Part shown: positions 44,109 to 55,484 of the stretch, one piece after another
Numbering within the stretch: the stretch's first letter is position 1
Layout of the letters: the number at the start of each line of letters is the position of its first letter
Source: Tieghemostelium lacteum
Lineage: Eukaryota; Evosea; Eumycetozoa; Dictyosteliales; Raperosteliaceae
Length of the DNA: 64,000 bases
Direction of reading: 5' to 3'
Assembly (NCBI GenBank): GCA_001606155.1
Contig: LODT01000020.1
Location: 641,217-705,216 of the forward strand
The notes under the pieces: generated by a model
Told to the model about the DNA's origin: nothing
Database searches by the model: none
What the model saw: only the letters and a program-made list of their open reading frames with translations
Made by a program: the position numbers and the translations under genes

Positions 44109-45623
44109 ATGGAAGCAACATTAGGAAATTATAATTATAACCAAGAGGGGGCTATACAAACTATTCAAAATGAAATTAAAAACTTTTTAAAATGTGATGC
44201 TGTCTTATCTGTATGCTATCATATAAAAATTTGAAAAATTCAAATAATGAAGATATTAATAATCTAATTATATTTATAGGAGTATATCATAGTTTTGTTA
44301 AGAAATAATAAAACTAAACAAGAGATATTCCAAGATGTATCAGAATTTTTAGCTGGTAATGACAATATTGAAACATTTATAAATTGGTTGTGGGATTATG
44401 TACCAAATTATTTTAGTCAGAATAAAGAAAAAGCAAAAGTACAATTACCCAAGAAACCAGTTTCTAGAATGATTTTAAATGCAGTAAAACAGGCATCTGA
44501 GGACACTAAAAATTTTTCTTCTTCGATGGATGTTATCGATAATGACGGAGATGAGGCATCAGGTGCAATGGAAAAGCATAGTAATGGAAGAAATCACAGA
44601 AACAATAACAACAACAATAATAATAATAACAATAACTACATCAAAAAAGAAAAGAGAGATAAAAACAAAAGAGATACAAATTTTACAATTACAATGGATG
44701 GTTTACCAGAGGGTTTTGGGGCACCCAAAAGAAATGAAACATCTAAAAAAAGGAAGAGTATTAGAGATGATGACGATGATGAAGAGGATGACCAAGATTC
44801 CTATCGTCGAAGAAAATCACGTGAATCTTCTAAAGATGATGAGATAGAAGAAGAGGAAGAAGATGAAGAGGAGGTATCAACTAACAAAAAGAAATTTAAA
44901 AAAGAAAGATGCCAATTTTGGCCAAGTTGTAGAAATGGTGACAGTTGCGAATATCATCACCCTACTGTTCAATGCGCGTATGTACTCTTGACAACTCAAT
45001 TCCCTAAAACAAATTTATCAAATATATATTAATTTTTACAATTTATTATATCAAGACTATTTCCAAAATGTACATATGGTAACAATTGTTTATTTATTCA
45101 CCCATCAATTCCATGTAAATTTGGAGCAAATTGTACAAATCCAGAATGTGTTTTTAATCACCCACAGAGAACTTTTGCTATGCCAATGAGTGGTCCACCA
45201 GCAATGTCTGATATACCTTGTCGAAATGGTTTTGGTTGTCCAAACTATAAGAATAAATCTTGTGGTTTTGGTCATCCACCAGTAGGTTGCAAATTTCAGG
45301 ATAAATGTACCAATAAGTTTTGTTCATTTGCTCATGGTAAATCATGCATGTACGGTGCCAATTGTGGTACCCCTGGTTGTACATTTGCTCATTATCTAAC
45401 TGAACAAACATTGCCTCCCTGCAAGTTTGGAAAAGATTGCACTAATCCCCAATGTAAATTCCAACATCTTGATAGAGAAGTTGAAAACATTTCCAATACC
45501 CTCCCATCCACACCACCACAAGTCACCGCAAAAGAAGAAGAAATTGATGATGGAATGTCTATAGGTGATAGTAGTAACACAATTCCCACTGTCAAAAATG
45601 AAATTATCGATACTCCTATATAA
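44109..45623 (+). CDS. Nab2/ZC3H14-type polyadenosine-binding CCCH zinc-finger protein
   Basis: Exons 44109-44210, 44280-44977 and 45056-45623 give 455 residues. The N-terminal 100 residues resemble the helical PWI-like domain of Nab2 (YIIVLLRNNKTKQEIFQDVS, NFINWL-like FINWLWDYV). The middle is acidic and Asn-rich with basic KKRKS patches. Seven CCCH fingers follow, beginning CQFWPSCRNGDSCEYHH and ending CKFGKDCTNPQCKFQH; the first two match ZC3H14 closely. The family binds poly(A), limits tail length and supports nuclear quality control and export. The helicase Sub2, in the same pathway, is also in the window but far away. Confidence 0.9.
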
Positions 45624-45762
45624 TTTTAAAACAAAACAATCTCATTAAAACTCAATATATATCTATTATTTTTTTCAATTTCTAAACATTGAAAACAACA
45701 GAACAAAAAACAAATATTCCTACATAGCAACTAAAACTCTACATGTCTACTTCTTTTTTTCT

Positions 45763-47111
45763 TTATTCCTTATTCTTTTTATCCATAATATTACTAAGAT
45801 ATTCTTCCACAGCCATATTATCTACAGTTGCCTGATATTTTTGTATAAATGGATGACATAGTAAGGAATGAGCAGATGGCCTATCTTCAGGTTCCTTTAC
45901 TAGACATTCAGAGATAAATGAGCAAAATTCAGGTGAAAATTTATCACTTGGTGGAAATGGTACAGGTTCTTTAACTATACAATCCAATAACACCCAAAAT
46001 CCAATTCCTTCTTGATTATTATTATTATTATTATTATTTTGATCTATTGGTAAGCTATTATTATTACTATTACTATTACTTTTATCTATATTACTACTAC
46101 TATTATAACTGTTATTTTCAATTAAAGGGTTACCATATGGAAATCTTCCCAGAGCACATTCGAGTATAGTCAGACCTAAACTCCAAATATCGGAATCAAA
46201 TGCATAGGAACGACCTGAAATTCTTTCAGGTGACATGTAAGTTACAGTACCAACCCAAGTTACAGCCTTAGAGAGAGTATGTTGTAACTCACCACTGGTA
46301 CCGAAATCAGCAATTTTTGCCTCACCAGATTGGTTCAGTAGGATATTTGATGGTTTAATATCACGGTGAATTGTGTGTAATTGTCTGTGTAAATAAACTA
46401 AGCCCTCTAGTACCTGATAGGTTATTCTTGATAGAATTGGCTCTGGTAGTGTTTGTGTACGTTTAATAATATCGGCTAAAGATCCTCTTTGCATATATTC
46501 CAAAGCAATGTGTATACTACCATCGGTGTAGAATGCATCATAGAAACTTACAACCCATTTACAATGGGTTTTGTATAGTGTTTTAAGTTCCAATAGAATC
46601 TGTTTTCTGGCATTCTCTTGTATATCCAGCGTAATTACCTTTAGTGCAAAATAGGTACCACTGTTTTGATGATATGCTAATTTTACAATACCACCAGCTC
46701 CTCTACCTAGAATTTTTATAATCTTTAAATCCTTTAAGTCCAATGAAATTAAACCATCATAGTTTGGTTGTGACTCATTTTGTTGCAGTTGTTGTTGTTG
46801 TGGTTGTTGTAATGTAGTTGCTTTGTTATTTGGTTGATAGAAATTTGAATTGGTAGAGATAGGTTTGGTTTTATTGACTGGTGAATTCTTTGGACTTTCA
46901 CCTTTCACCAACAAACCTTTTTTATTAATTAATAGGTCACCTTCTTTCCAAGTACCGCTATCCGTACTGTGTTTCAATTATAAAAACGTTAACAATTATA
47001 TTTATTATCCAAAAATAGAGAAACATACAATGAAAATGATTTATTTTGATCTTTTATATCTGGTTGGTTTTCAATCTTGATTTGAAGATTTACTTTTTTA
47101 TTTTGATACAT
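45763..47111 (-). CDS. mekA: MAP kinase kinase (MEK), MekA-like
   Basis: Exons 47111-47029 and 46966-45763 give 428 residues. Upstream of the kinase is a Gln-rich linker. Kinase motifs: GRGAGGIVKLAYH (Gly loop), FALKVITLD (VAIK Lys), HRDIKPSNILL (catalytic loop), IADFGTSGEL (DFG), and an activation segment SKAVTWVGTVTYMSPERI with Ser and Thr in the S-x-A-x-S/T pattern of MEKs. An Asn/Ser-rich insert separates two C-lobe helices. Dictyostelium MekA acts upstream of ERK1 in aggregation and chemotaxis; assignment to mekA is by family and apparent single-copy status in dictyostelids, which is background knowledge. The first exon is short and supported by a GTATGT donor and an ACACAG acceptor. Confidence 0.88.
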
Positions 47112-47336
47112 ATTACAAAGGGGTAAATAAATAAAGTTTTTATAAAATTTAAAAAAAAAAAAATTTTATTATAAGTTTTAGGTGTGTTCAATATATATTA
47201 AACTATTCCTTTATTAAATTAAATCACGAAAGTGAAATAGTTATTGGGGGTTGAGGTTCCTCAAAAACTTTTGAATTGAACTGCAATCTAAAAATAGATA
47301 CAAAAAAAAAAAAATTTTTTTTAGTGATTTTTCATT

Positions 47337-49982
47337 TCATAATTTATTAGTTTCAGTGTAATCTAAATCCCAAATTAATTTTGCAAAGTGATCCATCGAT
47401 GTTGCGTTTCTGTACTCTGGGAAATGTCTGAGGATAGTAGTAAAAGCATCACAGTGATGAATAATTGTGTAACCCATTGCTCTCTTGATGAAACTAATTG
47501 GGTTTTGATTATAATAATCTAACCAAGATTTTCCAGCAAGATCTTTGCTTACTAGTGGATCATTAGCTGAGAATTTATATTTGGCTAAAAATTGTCTAAA
47601 TCTCTTTTTGTCACCAGCAAAAATGGATAAATGCAGACTAATTAATTCATACCATCTATCACCATATTTTGAATCACCTAGATCGATAAAGTGTTCAGGT
47701 TTCCAATGTCCACTGTCGTGTTTAGTAATTTTTCCATTAGATAATCTCGATAGAATAGTTCTTTTTTGTTGTTTTTTGCCATTTTGTTGTTGTTTAATCT
47801 TCTTTTTCTGTTCTTTCTTACTTATGGATCCTAATACATTTTCATCAGTCAAGTCGGCATGTATGTAACATGGTGGGAGATTTATGTCTATTAAAGTTTC
47901 CAAACTCTTTGGATCCAAATACTCATCAACTTTTGGTGCTAAATGAGCAGGCATACCACGCCAATTGTAATGGTTAGAACGGTATTTTTTACTCAATAAT
48001 TTGAGGTTTTCTTTCCATGATTTCCAACCATCTTGTTTATCTAATAGGAATGGATTATTATCAGTTTGGGCAAGAGGAATAGCATGAATTTGCATCATTG
48101 TCTCTGCCAAGAGATCAACAAGAGCATTGTTATCAACTTTAGGCGGTTCATCATCATCTTCTTCTTCTTCCTCTTCCTGATCAGTTGGAGGATATGGGAA
48201 ATCCATTGCCTCTGGTACTAATTGAATTTCTTGTAAATTGATACCTTCAATAAACGATGTAATTATAAATGGCCATTTCCATTTGAATACCATTTTATCG
48301 TCCTCCTCTTTACATTTTTCATCTTGACATGGTTTGTCATTCTTATCATCATCTTTAGGTGGTTTTACAAATTCTTTTGGTTTCTGCAAAGATTCTTGCT
48401 CAAGTTTTTCCTCATCAGTTAGAAGATCGACATAATTACCCTTACCAAGAAGTTGAGGGAATTTTGGTTTCAGTTGATCAGTGAGAACTGAATAGAGATG
48501 AACCTCACGTTGGAAAGCATCTTCACCACCAAATTCAGTGCAATAGAATTTTACAACAAATTTCTTGTTTACTATAAATACAGGTGACTGACCAGATATT
48601 GGTGGACTTACTTCAACTGGCTCGCTCGAATGTGATTTTATAAACTTTTGATAGACCCTCTTAACCATTGGTTCCCAAACCTTTAGATTCTCAAATGAAT
48701 GTTTCATCTGAGACTCAACTATTTCAAATTGTTGGATTTTATCAGAGTACTCTGGTTTCTGTTTGAGGAGGTAATCTTTAAATTGTGGATACTCATTCTT
48801 GTTAAGGGATAGTTCTTCGCATACTTGATTAAAATTTTGACTATCGCAGAAATTCTGTGTAACTGCAATAGATTCCTCCAAGTTTAAAACCATATGCCAC
48901 CAACCACCTGGAACAAAGATTGTTTCACCAGCCTCTTGAATACATTCAATTGGTCTATTGTCAGGTGGGAGATATGGATATACCTCTAATAACCATAGTA
49001 ATGATGGTAATGATCCATAGAATTTCTCAGATATATCTTCAAGATGAACACCAATTGGTTGGAAATTTGGTGGATACATTAACCATCTCTTTTTACCTTG
49101 AATTAAAGTATTCCAAGCACTGGTTCCAGCAGGATCAATGTGCCAAGGTGCACCTGATCTTGGTGGACCTATAACAATCCATCTGTAGTGAGGTCTTTCT
49201 TTTCCAGAAACCTCAAAAAGATCTTCTGGGAAATACTTTGGAGCTTTATAGTCCTTTAAGAGATCAGGTGCCTTCTCACCAAATGCCTCATCAAATACAT
49301 AAAGAGGTTCTTCATCCAATTGAGTTGACATGTATTCAGCATAGTCTTTAAATTTCATTGGTATTCTCTTGTGTGATTGATGTGTAATCTTAAATGTTAA
49401 ATCACCAACACGTTCAACTAATTTCTCTTTTGTCCAATTTTGATTGGCTTTCCATTCTTTAGATTCACCACGAAAGATTACAGGAATACTTGGGCGTTCA
49501 TATCTATCTATAAACTCTTGAACCGTAAGTTTATCACTATCGACATGATCAACAAGTCCAGTATCTGAACCAAATTCTTTAACAACCATATGTCTACGTA
49601 ACCATCTTGTGTAGATCTCCATTGAATGAAATTTTGGAAATTGTAATTGTGTGAATGGAAATGCTGTTTTTGATACTTTTTCAGGGTACAGATAATTAAT
49701 TGCTGTATATTTCCAATTGTATTGATAACGAAGTGGTTCTTGTCTCCCTTTAATCTGCAATAAAAAACAATCTTTCCAAAGTCTGTCATCATTCAACATT
49801 ACATAGAAACCTTGTGATACACCTTGATAGAGAATGAGTTGTTCCACTGTAAACTCACTAAATATTGTCTCTAAAAGATCTTTATCTACCAATTTACTGA
49901 AATATCCAAATGATGAATTTCTAAAATTTTCACTCTCAACCAAGCTTTGTCCTGATTGCTGTTGTTCATTATTACCATTCAT
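47337..49982 (-). CDS. F-box, JmjC and aminoglycoside-phosphotransferase-like triple-domain protein
   Basis: A single exon of 881 residues. Residues of about 33-80 are F-box-like (LLETIFSEFTVEQLILYQGV). The JmjC domain follows, with WHID giving iron ligands His281 and Asp283, and the distal His363 in PGGWWHMVLN, plus KKRW for 2-oxoglutarate. After a spacer, an APH/choline-kinase-like fold carries YIHADLTDENVLG (HxDxxxxN) and DLGDSKYGDRWYEL (DxGD). An acidic insert lies near residue 610. This order matches plant JMJ21-type proteins. JMJD6-related JmjC enzymes hydroxylate protein side chains. The substrates of both catalytic domains are unknown. Confidence 0.9.
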   Translation of the reverse strand: MNGNNEQQQSGQSLVESENFRNSSFGYFSKLVDKDLLETIFSEFTVEQLILYQGVSQGFYVMLNDDRLWKDCFLLQIKGRQEPLRYQYNWKYTAINYLYPEKVSKTAFPFTQLQFPKFHSMEIYTRWLRRHMVVKEFGSDTGLVDHVDSDKLTVQEFIDRYERPSIPVIFRGESKEWKANQNWTKEKLVERVGDLTFKITHQSHKRIPMKFKDYAEYMSTQLDEEPLYVFDEAFGEKAPDLLKDYKAPKYFPEDLFEVSGKERPHYRWIVIGPPRSGAPWHIDPAGTSAWNTLIQGKKRWLMYPPNFQPIGVHLEDISEKFYGSLPSLLWLLEVYPYLPPDNRPIECIQEAGETIFVPGGWWHMVLNLEESIAVTQNFCDSQNFNQVCEELSLNKNEYPQFKDYLLKQKPEYSDKIQQFEIVESQMKHSFENLKVWEPMVKRVYQKFIKSHSSEPVEVSPPISGQSPVFIVNKKFVVKFYCTEFGGEDAFQREVHLYSVLTDQLKPKFPQLLGKGNYVDLLTDEEKLEQESLQKPKEFVKPPKDDDKNDKPCQDEKCKEEDDKMVFKWKWPFIITSFIEGINLQEIQLVPEAMDFPYPPTDQEEEEEEDDDEPPKVDNNALVDLLAETMMQIHAIPLAQTDNNPFLLDKQDGWKSWKENLKLLSKKYRSNHYNWRGMPAHLAPKVDEYLDPKSLETLIDINLPPCYIHADLTDENVLGSISKKEQKKKIKQQQNGKKQQKRTILSRLSNGKITKHDSGHWKPEHFIDLGDSKYGDRWYELISLHLSIFAGDKKRFRQFLAKYKFSANDPLVSKDLAGKSWLDYYNQNPISFIKRAMGYTIIHHCDAFTTILRHFPEYRNATSMDHFAKLIWDLDYTETNKL

Positions 49983-50374
49983 TTTATGGATTTAATTAAA
50001 AAAATATGAACATGTGAAAAAAAAATCTTAAAAAAAAAAAATTAATTATTGATATTTATATTATTGTAAAATTTATCAAAGTTGTAAAGATATGTTTATT
50101 TAATAATGTACAACAAATCTTTGAATTTTCTCTTGTGTCAAGGATATTTTATTAGTTTTTCAGGTTGTGATGTCACTTTGATAACTTTACCTTAGGTTTG
50201 TTTTGAAAAATCAAAAAAAATAGGTAGTTTTTTAATTTTCAAAAAGGAGCCTTTGTGCAGTTGTGTGTAACACCCATTTTTTAATTGACTTTTTTTATAA
50301 TAAAAAGATATTTTTTTTTTCAGTCACTTTTATTTTTTATTACACATTAATTTAAATATACACATAAATATATA
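49983..50374. promoter_or_regulatory. Divergent promoter region
   Basis: A 392-bp spacer between the JmjC gene (minus) and the Gly/Pro/Tyr-rich gene (plus). It contains A and T runs and a T-rich block ending about 50 bp before the second start codon. No further signal was found. Confidence 0.35.
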
Positions 50375-50749
50375 ATGTATCCAAATCAACCAGGTTATCC
50401 ACCACAAGGTTATCCACAAGGTTATCCACCACAACCAGGTTACCCACCACAGGGTTACCCACCACAACCAGGTTATCCAGGAGCACCAGTTCCAGGTGCC
50501 TATCCACCAGGTGTCGTTCCAGGTGCTTACCCACCAGGTGTTGTTCCAGGTGTTGTTCCAGGTGCTTACCCACCAGGTGCCTATCCACCAGGTGTTGGTG
50601 TTCGTCCAGGAGTTGTTGGTTATCCAGGTGCTGTCCACTATGGTAAACACAAGGGTTACAAACATAAGGGTTACAAACATAAGGGATTCAAGAAAGGTTT
50701 CAAAGGTTTCAAGAAAGGTTTCAAAAAGGGATTCAAAGGTTTCAAATAA
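50375..50749 (+). CDS. Gly/Pro/Tyr-rich repeat protein with basic KHKGY/KKGF tail
   Basis: A single exon encodes 124 residues with two repeat domains. The first 80 residues are GYPPQG/PGYPPQG and GAYPPGVVP repeats. The last 40 are basic repeats: KHKGYKHKGYKHKG, then KKGFKGFKKGFK. The layout resembles plant glycine- and proline-rich proteins, which pair XYPP repeats with a C-terminal HGK-type tail. PGYPPQG tails also occur in rhodopsins and annexins. Codon use is much richer in G and C than the neighbours, as expected from the amino-acid composition and probable high expression. No signal peptide is seen. Function is unknown. Confidence 0.85.
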   Translation: MYPNQPGYPPQGYPQGYPPQPGYPPQGYPPQPGYPGAPVPGAYPPGVVPGAYPPGVVPGVVPGAYPPGAYPPGVGVRPGVVGYPGAVHYGKHKGYKHKGYKHKGFKKGFKGFKKGFKKGFKGFK

Positions 50750-51057
50750 ACTAATCAATCATCACACACCCAAACACAATACAAAACTCACCATTTTTCA
50801 AATTACCTCCCTAATTACATTACTTGACAGAACTCAACAAAAACAAAATGTAAAGATATTTAAAGTAATTGTAATAAAAAACAATTTTCATATTTCTTTT
50901 TGTATTATATATCTTCCGCTTTTGACGTCACTTTTGATTCAATTGTATGATTTTTCATTTTCCACCAAGTAATCGCTTTACAATTCACATATTTAACTTT
51001 CAGACTTTTTTTTTTTTTAGCTGAATATATACAATTTATTAAAGATGATAATATTGT
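50750..51057. other. Intergenic 3' spacer, no gene seen
   Basis: The spacer holds the converging 3' ends of the Gly/Pro/Tyr-rich gene and KXD1. No extra gene or repeat is apparent. Confidence 0.35.
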
Positions 51058-51549
51058 TTAATCATCATCCTCATCATCGATTATGTGTTCCATCTGCGGA
51101 ACTGAATTTGGAAATTTCTCATTTAAAATTGAATGTATCGATCTATATCATAACAAATGGATTTTAATTAACAGTTAACACCATACAGAAAAACAAGTGT
51201 ACACATACCTTGTTTTTTTAAATATATAATCTAAATCCTTTTTCATCTCTTTTATCATTTTTGTATTCTTTTCAAAATCAGCAGATATCTGATTAAACTT
51301 TTGTTGTGAAAATTCATTAAAGTGGTTTAAAGTGTTATTGGTTTCATATTGCTTCTTTAAACTGATAATCACAAGGTGTTGTGTTAATAATCTTATTGAT
51401 TTTAATGATCAAATTGAAGTATCTCATAACATATGTTCATACACTTCAGTTTGTAAATTTAAAATATCATTCACATCACTATCATTTGAAAAATTTAAAA
51501 TTTCTTGTGTAATAGTTTTCGATGCAGTTACCTCTGTTTTTTCTGTCAT
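51058..51549 (-). CDS. kxd1: KxDL motif protein KXD1, BORC complex subunit
   Basis: Exons 51549-51443, 51361-51209 and 51142-51058 give 114 residues. No single frame shows the gene; splicing restores LQTEV-LKKQYETNNTLNHF, then MIKEMKKDLDYIFKKTR-SIHSIL. The diagnostic KxDLD.IF motif (human KRDLDSIFRRIR) is present and the preceding heptad-like pattern aligns well with human KXD1. The C-terminus is a short acidic tail. BORC sits on lysosomes, recruits Arl8 and controls lysosome position. It is shorter than human KXD1 because the Ser/Pro-rich tail is absent. Confidence 0.88.
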
Positions 51550-51663
51550 TGAGTTAGAACTATATTTATTAACACTGGTTAATAAAAATAAAAAAAAAAA
51601 AAAAAAAATAAATGAATAAATATATCCATATGTTAGATTGATAATTAATTAATTAATTTTATT

Positions 51664-54600
51664 TTAAGATCTACAATTAGTGTGTAAAATTACTTGTTGT
51701 TGTTCAGGTAAAGTTGAGATTAATTGTTGTATTTCAGAAGGATGTTTTTCAGCTAAAGATCTAACAAATTGAACAATAGATTGTTTAATTTTATCATCTA
51801 ATTTCTCTCTAGCCAAATCAGTTGCAAAGATTGATAGAATCTTTGAGAGATAGGGTCTTGTCAAATCTTGCTTGTTGTTAATGAGTAGAATGAGAGAATT
51901 TACAACAGGTTCAACTTCAGTCAATTCCTTTCTCAATGGTAACTTGGAGAAATAAATTGTAAGCACTTGATCAAGGTTAGTGACAAGTGATAAATTAGTA
52001 CACATAATTCTAGCCAAACAACCAACTGTATTATCAGAGACTTCTGGTGGAATTTCAGGATCATTATCCAAGAGTAATGGTGACAATGCTTGTAGAGCTT
52101 GAGCATAGTTTGCTGGTGTTGCACATACACATCTTTGAATGAGAATACCTAATAAATAGGTAGTTACTTGTTTCATGTCATCAGTTTCCTCTTTTATCCA
52201 TTTCAAAGCCAATGGGAACAATTTCTGGAAGAATGATGAAAAATCACAATTTAGTACTTTAATTGTCTCACCAATTGTACCAATAACAACTGATCTCATG
52301 GAATGGTGAACAGATTGTTTAGTTAATTTCAACAAAAATGGTAATGAAGTTTCTAAGTAGACTTTAAATTGTGGTCCAGAGACAGTGGCAATTTGAATGA
52401 TTGCCTCAGAGGCTAAATCAACAAGTCTTAGATCTTCTTCTTCATCTTCATCTTCAATATATTCATCGTCTACATTTTCATCATCTTGTTCATCGTCATC
52501 TTGCTCATCTTCATCATCCATATCTGGAGTATCTTCAGCATTTACAGTCTGACAATACAATCCAGAATTGAAACATTTAATAATATTGGTACCTACATTT
52601 TCAAGATAGGGTGCAATTGATGATGGACCAAGTAATTTAACAGTATTGGCAATGCATTCGAAGGTTCTGGCAACGATAACTTTATCATCATCATAGTTAA
52701 GCATTTGGTCATAGATATCAAATGAAAAGTCAAGTAGAGTCTTAGTATTCTCATTCAAAGGATTATTAAAATCTCCAATTGTCCATGGTTTTTGTGGTGG
52801 GTTGTTATGGTTGATGGTAATGACCAATGATTGTAAAAGGATAAGAGTCTCATCTCTAACCTCTGGGTAAAAGTATTTAACCAAAGCTGGAATTTGAGGT
52901 ACTATAATAGAACAGAAATTAATGTAGGTCTTTGGAAGGTTTGTAGCCAATACACTAAGACAATGTATAGCTGCTACTTTAACATCCATCATTGGAGTAT
53001 ATACTGAGAATGAAGCAGCATCTTCTAATTCCTCTTCAGTCTTTTCTTCAGAGGTCTGATTTGGTTTAGATTCGTTTTCAATACCTTGAATACTATGTAC
53101 ATTGGAATGTTTCTTTAAGGCTTCATTTGACATGGCAGCTTCCATTAATTGTGGATGAATTAGCTCACAGTATTGTGCAACTTCCTCTCCAAATCTCTCA
53201 AAGATATGAGAGTATAAAGAGAAGCAAGCTTCAGTGACTTCTGATCCTGATTTTGCGTTAACTTCCTTATAGGCTAGATCCATTAATTGTGGTACCAATG
53301 GTTTGAATCTGTCTTTTGGAACTGTTTTAACTAAAGTAGCTAAACAGTCAAAAGCATTGGCTTTCAAAACGGAGTGCTCCTTGTTGGTATCTACAAAAAA
53401 TGGTTCAATAACTTTAAGAACCTGGTCAAAATATGGAGCAAATTCGAGTTCAGTTGCTAGGGCCAATGCAGAGATTACAGAGATGGAAAATTCTTTAACT
53501 TGTGGATTGGGTCTTTGGATGAGTGCAAACAGTTTAGTTAAGATGCTGTCCATAATTGGTAGGATAACAGCATTCTCTAGATTGAAAAGGAATTGTTCTA
53601 AGGCAAAACAACATCTGAGTACATAGTCATCATCAGGTGTATTGATAGATTCAAATATCAATGGGAATATAGTTTTGGAGTATTTGTAAATATTTGGGTG
53701 TAAATTTTGAGATAATACACCTATGCAAACACATGCATATTGTCTTACTACTTGACTTTGATCTTGGAGACCTCTGATTACTATAGACATTACACGGTCC
53801 ATATCGTCTTTCATTGTTTCCATACAACCATAGGAGAGATGTTTAATGATCTCCAATGAGGCTTTTCTTACATTTGGATCTTGAGATTGTTGATAGATAT
53901 CCAATAATGGTAGAGCTTCAGTGTAAACAACTTTACTCTTGAATTTCTTACCACATTCTCTAATAGCAATACCAGATGCCGAATAGATATTTTCGTCAGT
54001 TTCCTCATCGTCAATAGTCATATTGTGGTAGAGCACTTTTAATAGTTTATCCAATAAATTTGTTTTTTTAAAGAAACCTGGTTTGTGTTTAATTATAGTA
54101 TCTAAGAACTCAACAGCTGATGTTTTCATTGCATAGTCAATATTGGCACTTGCCATCTCGAATGACAAATGACAAATCAATTGTAAATACTCTACAATTG
54201 AATCCTTAATAGTTTCTGCTAAATCTATAAATATTTCAAAAGCTGCACAAACATCACTAACCATATCGTTGGTAATGAATAATTTTACATTTTCAATCAT
54301 CATATTTAATAATGGTAAAAACTGTGCCTGTGTATAATAATATTTGATGTTGGTGTTGATGGAGTTAAAACATGTTAATAAGCATTTTTGATGTAGTAGT
54401 AGTAGTAGTACCAATAAAATGGTGTAATATATACTTTTTTAGAGGGTGGCAATGAAGATGAAATTGCAGAACCACTAGTTTTTACAGCAGCAGATCTTAC
54501 AGCTAATTGTTCATGAGAAAGTGTAACTTTTAGAATTTCAGCAATATAAGCTAAATGTTGAGTTATTGGTGTATTGTTATCCAAAATACATTCAATAGTG

Positions 54601-55128
54601 TGTAATGTGATTTGAATTAGAATTGGGTCATTACTTTGGAATAATTGCACCAAAAATGGGAATAATTCAGGCCAGGTATCTGCTGATAATTCTAATTTAC
54701 TCATTGAAATGACAAGTTCTGAAATTGACTTTTTAACCAAAATACTAGGTTCTGATAGAATTTGTGGTAAGATCATTGATTTTATCTGTGCTCTGTGATC
54801 TTTATGTAACTGAATCCAATGTGATCCTAGTTTTTGTCTTAATAAAATTGCTGACAATTGTCTCATCTATATATATATATATATATAAATTTTAAAATAG
54901 TTAGAATATTTGATTATCTAATTATTAACCTATCTTTGACTATTATTGTGCATTTATTACCTCTACAAATTGATTAGTTTTTAAAATTTGGAATAAACAC
55001 AGTGATGATGAGGTTGGCTTCAATAGCTTATTCAAATTAATTGTAGATTGTTGAACTACTTCATTAACTGGTTGAAGTAAACCTCTAAGGTTATTTTCAA
55101 TTTCATTTTGAATTTGTATATCAGCCAT
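51664..55128 (-). CDS. Importin-4/Kap123-type karyopherin beta
   Basis: Exons 55128-54961, 54866-54435 and 54327-51664 give 1087 residues; human importin-4 has about 1080. The whole protein is HEAT repeats. The N-terminal segment FVE-MRQLSAILLRQKLGSHW crosses the first junction and fits the importin-beta N-terminal domain. A run of Asp/Glu (about residues 640-690) forms the usual acidic loop. The C-terminus (LPLRKELTEVEPVVNSLILL, then LAEKHPSEIQQLISTLP) resembles the end of importin-4 more than importin-5. The cargo of this family includes histones and ribosomal proteins. Intron lengths are 94 and 107 bp. Confidence 0.88.
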
Positions 55129-55484
55129 GTTGACTTTCGTTCGTTTTGATCAATTTTTAAAAAAAAAATTTTGTAAAAAAAAGTGAATAAGTTAGCTCAT
55201 TTGATTTTGTGAAAAAAAAAATGTATATAAATACTTTATTTATTGTAATAAAAAAAAAAGAGATATTTGGATAAAATAGAGCAATAGCGTGCAATATTAA
55301 TTAACCAGAAGTTATTGGGATATCCTTTCATAAGACATCCCAAACTTGATAATAAATCTTCCATTTCCAACCCCAGATCCATTGGTAACCCCTTTTAATG
55401 TAGAGAATCAAATGAGGGGTGGTAAAGAGTAATTTTAGCGAACTACTACATTGCCAAGAACAAGTATGATGATAATTTGAGGGT
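55129..55484. other. Spacer between importin-4 and the HEAT protein
   Basis: The right part (about 55290-55484) is less AT-rich than most spacers here and is open in more than one frame on both strands, but no frame has a start, splice support or recognisable domain. It is most likely the 3' UTR of the HEAT gene. Confidence 0.35.
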
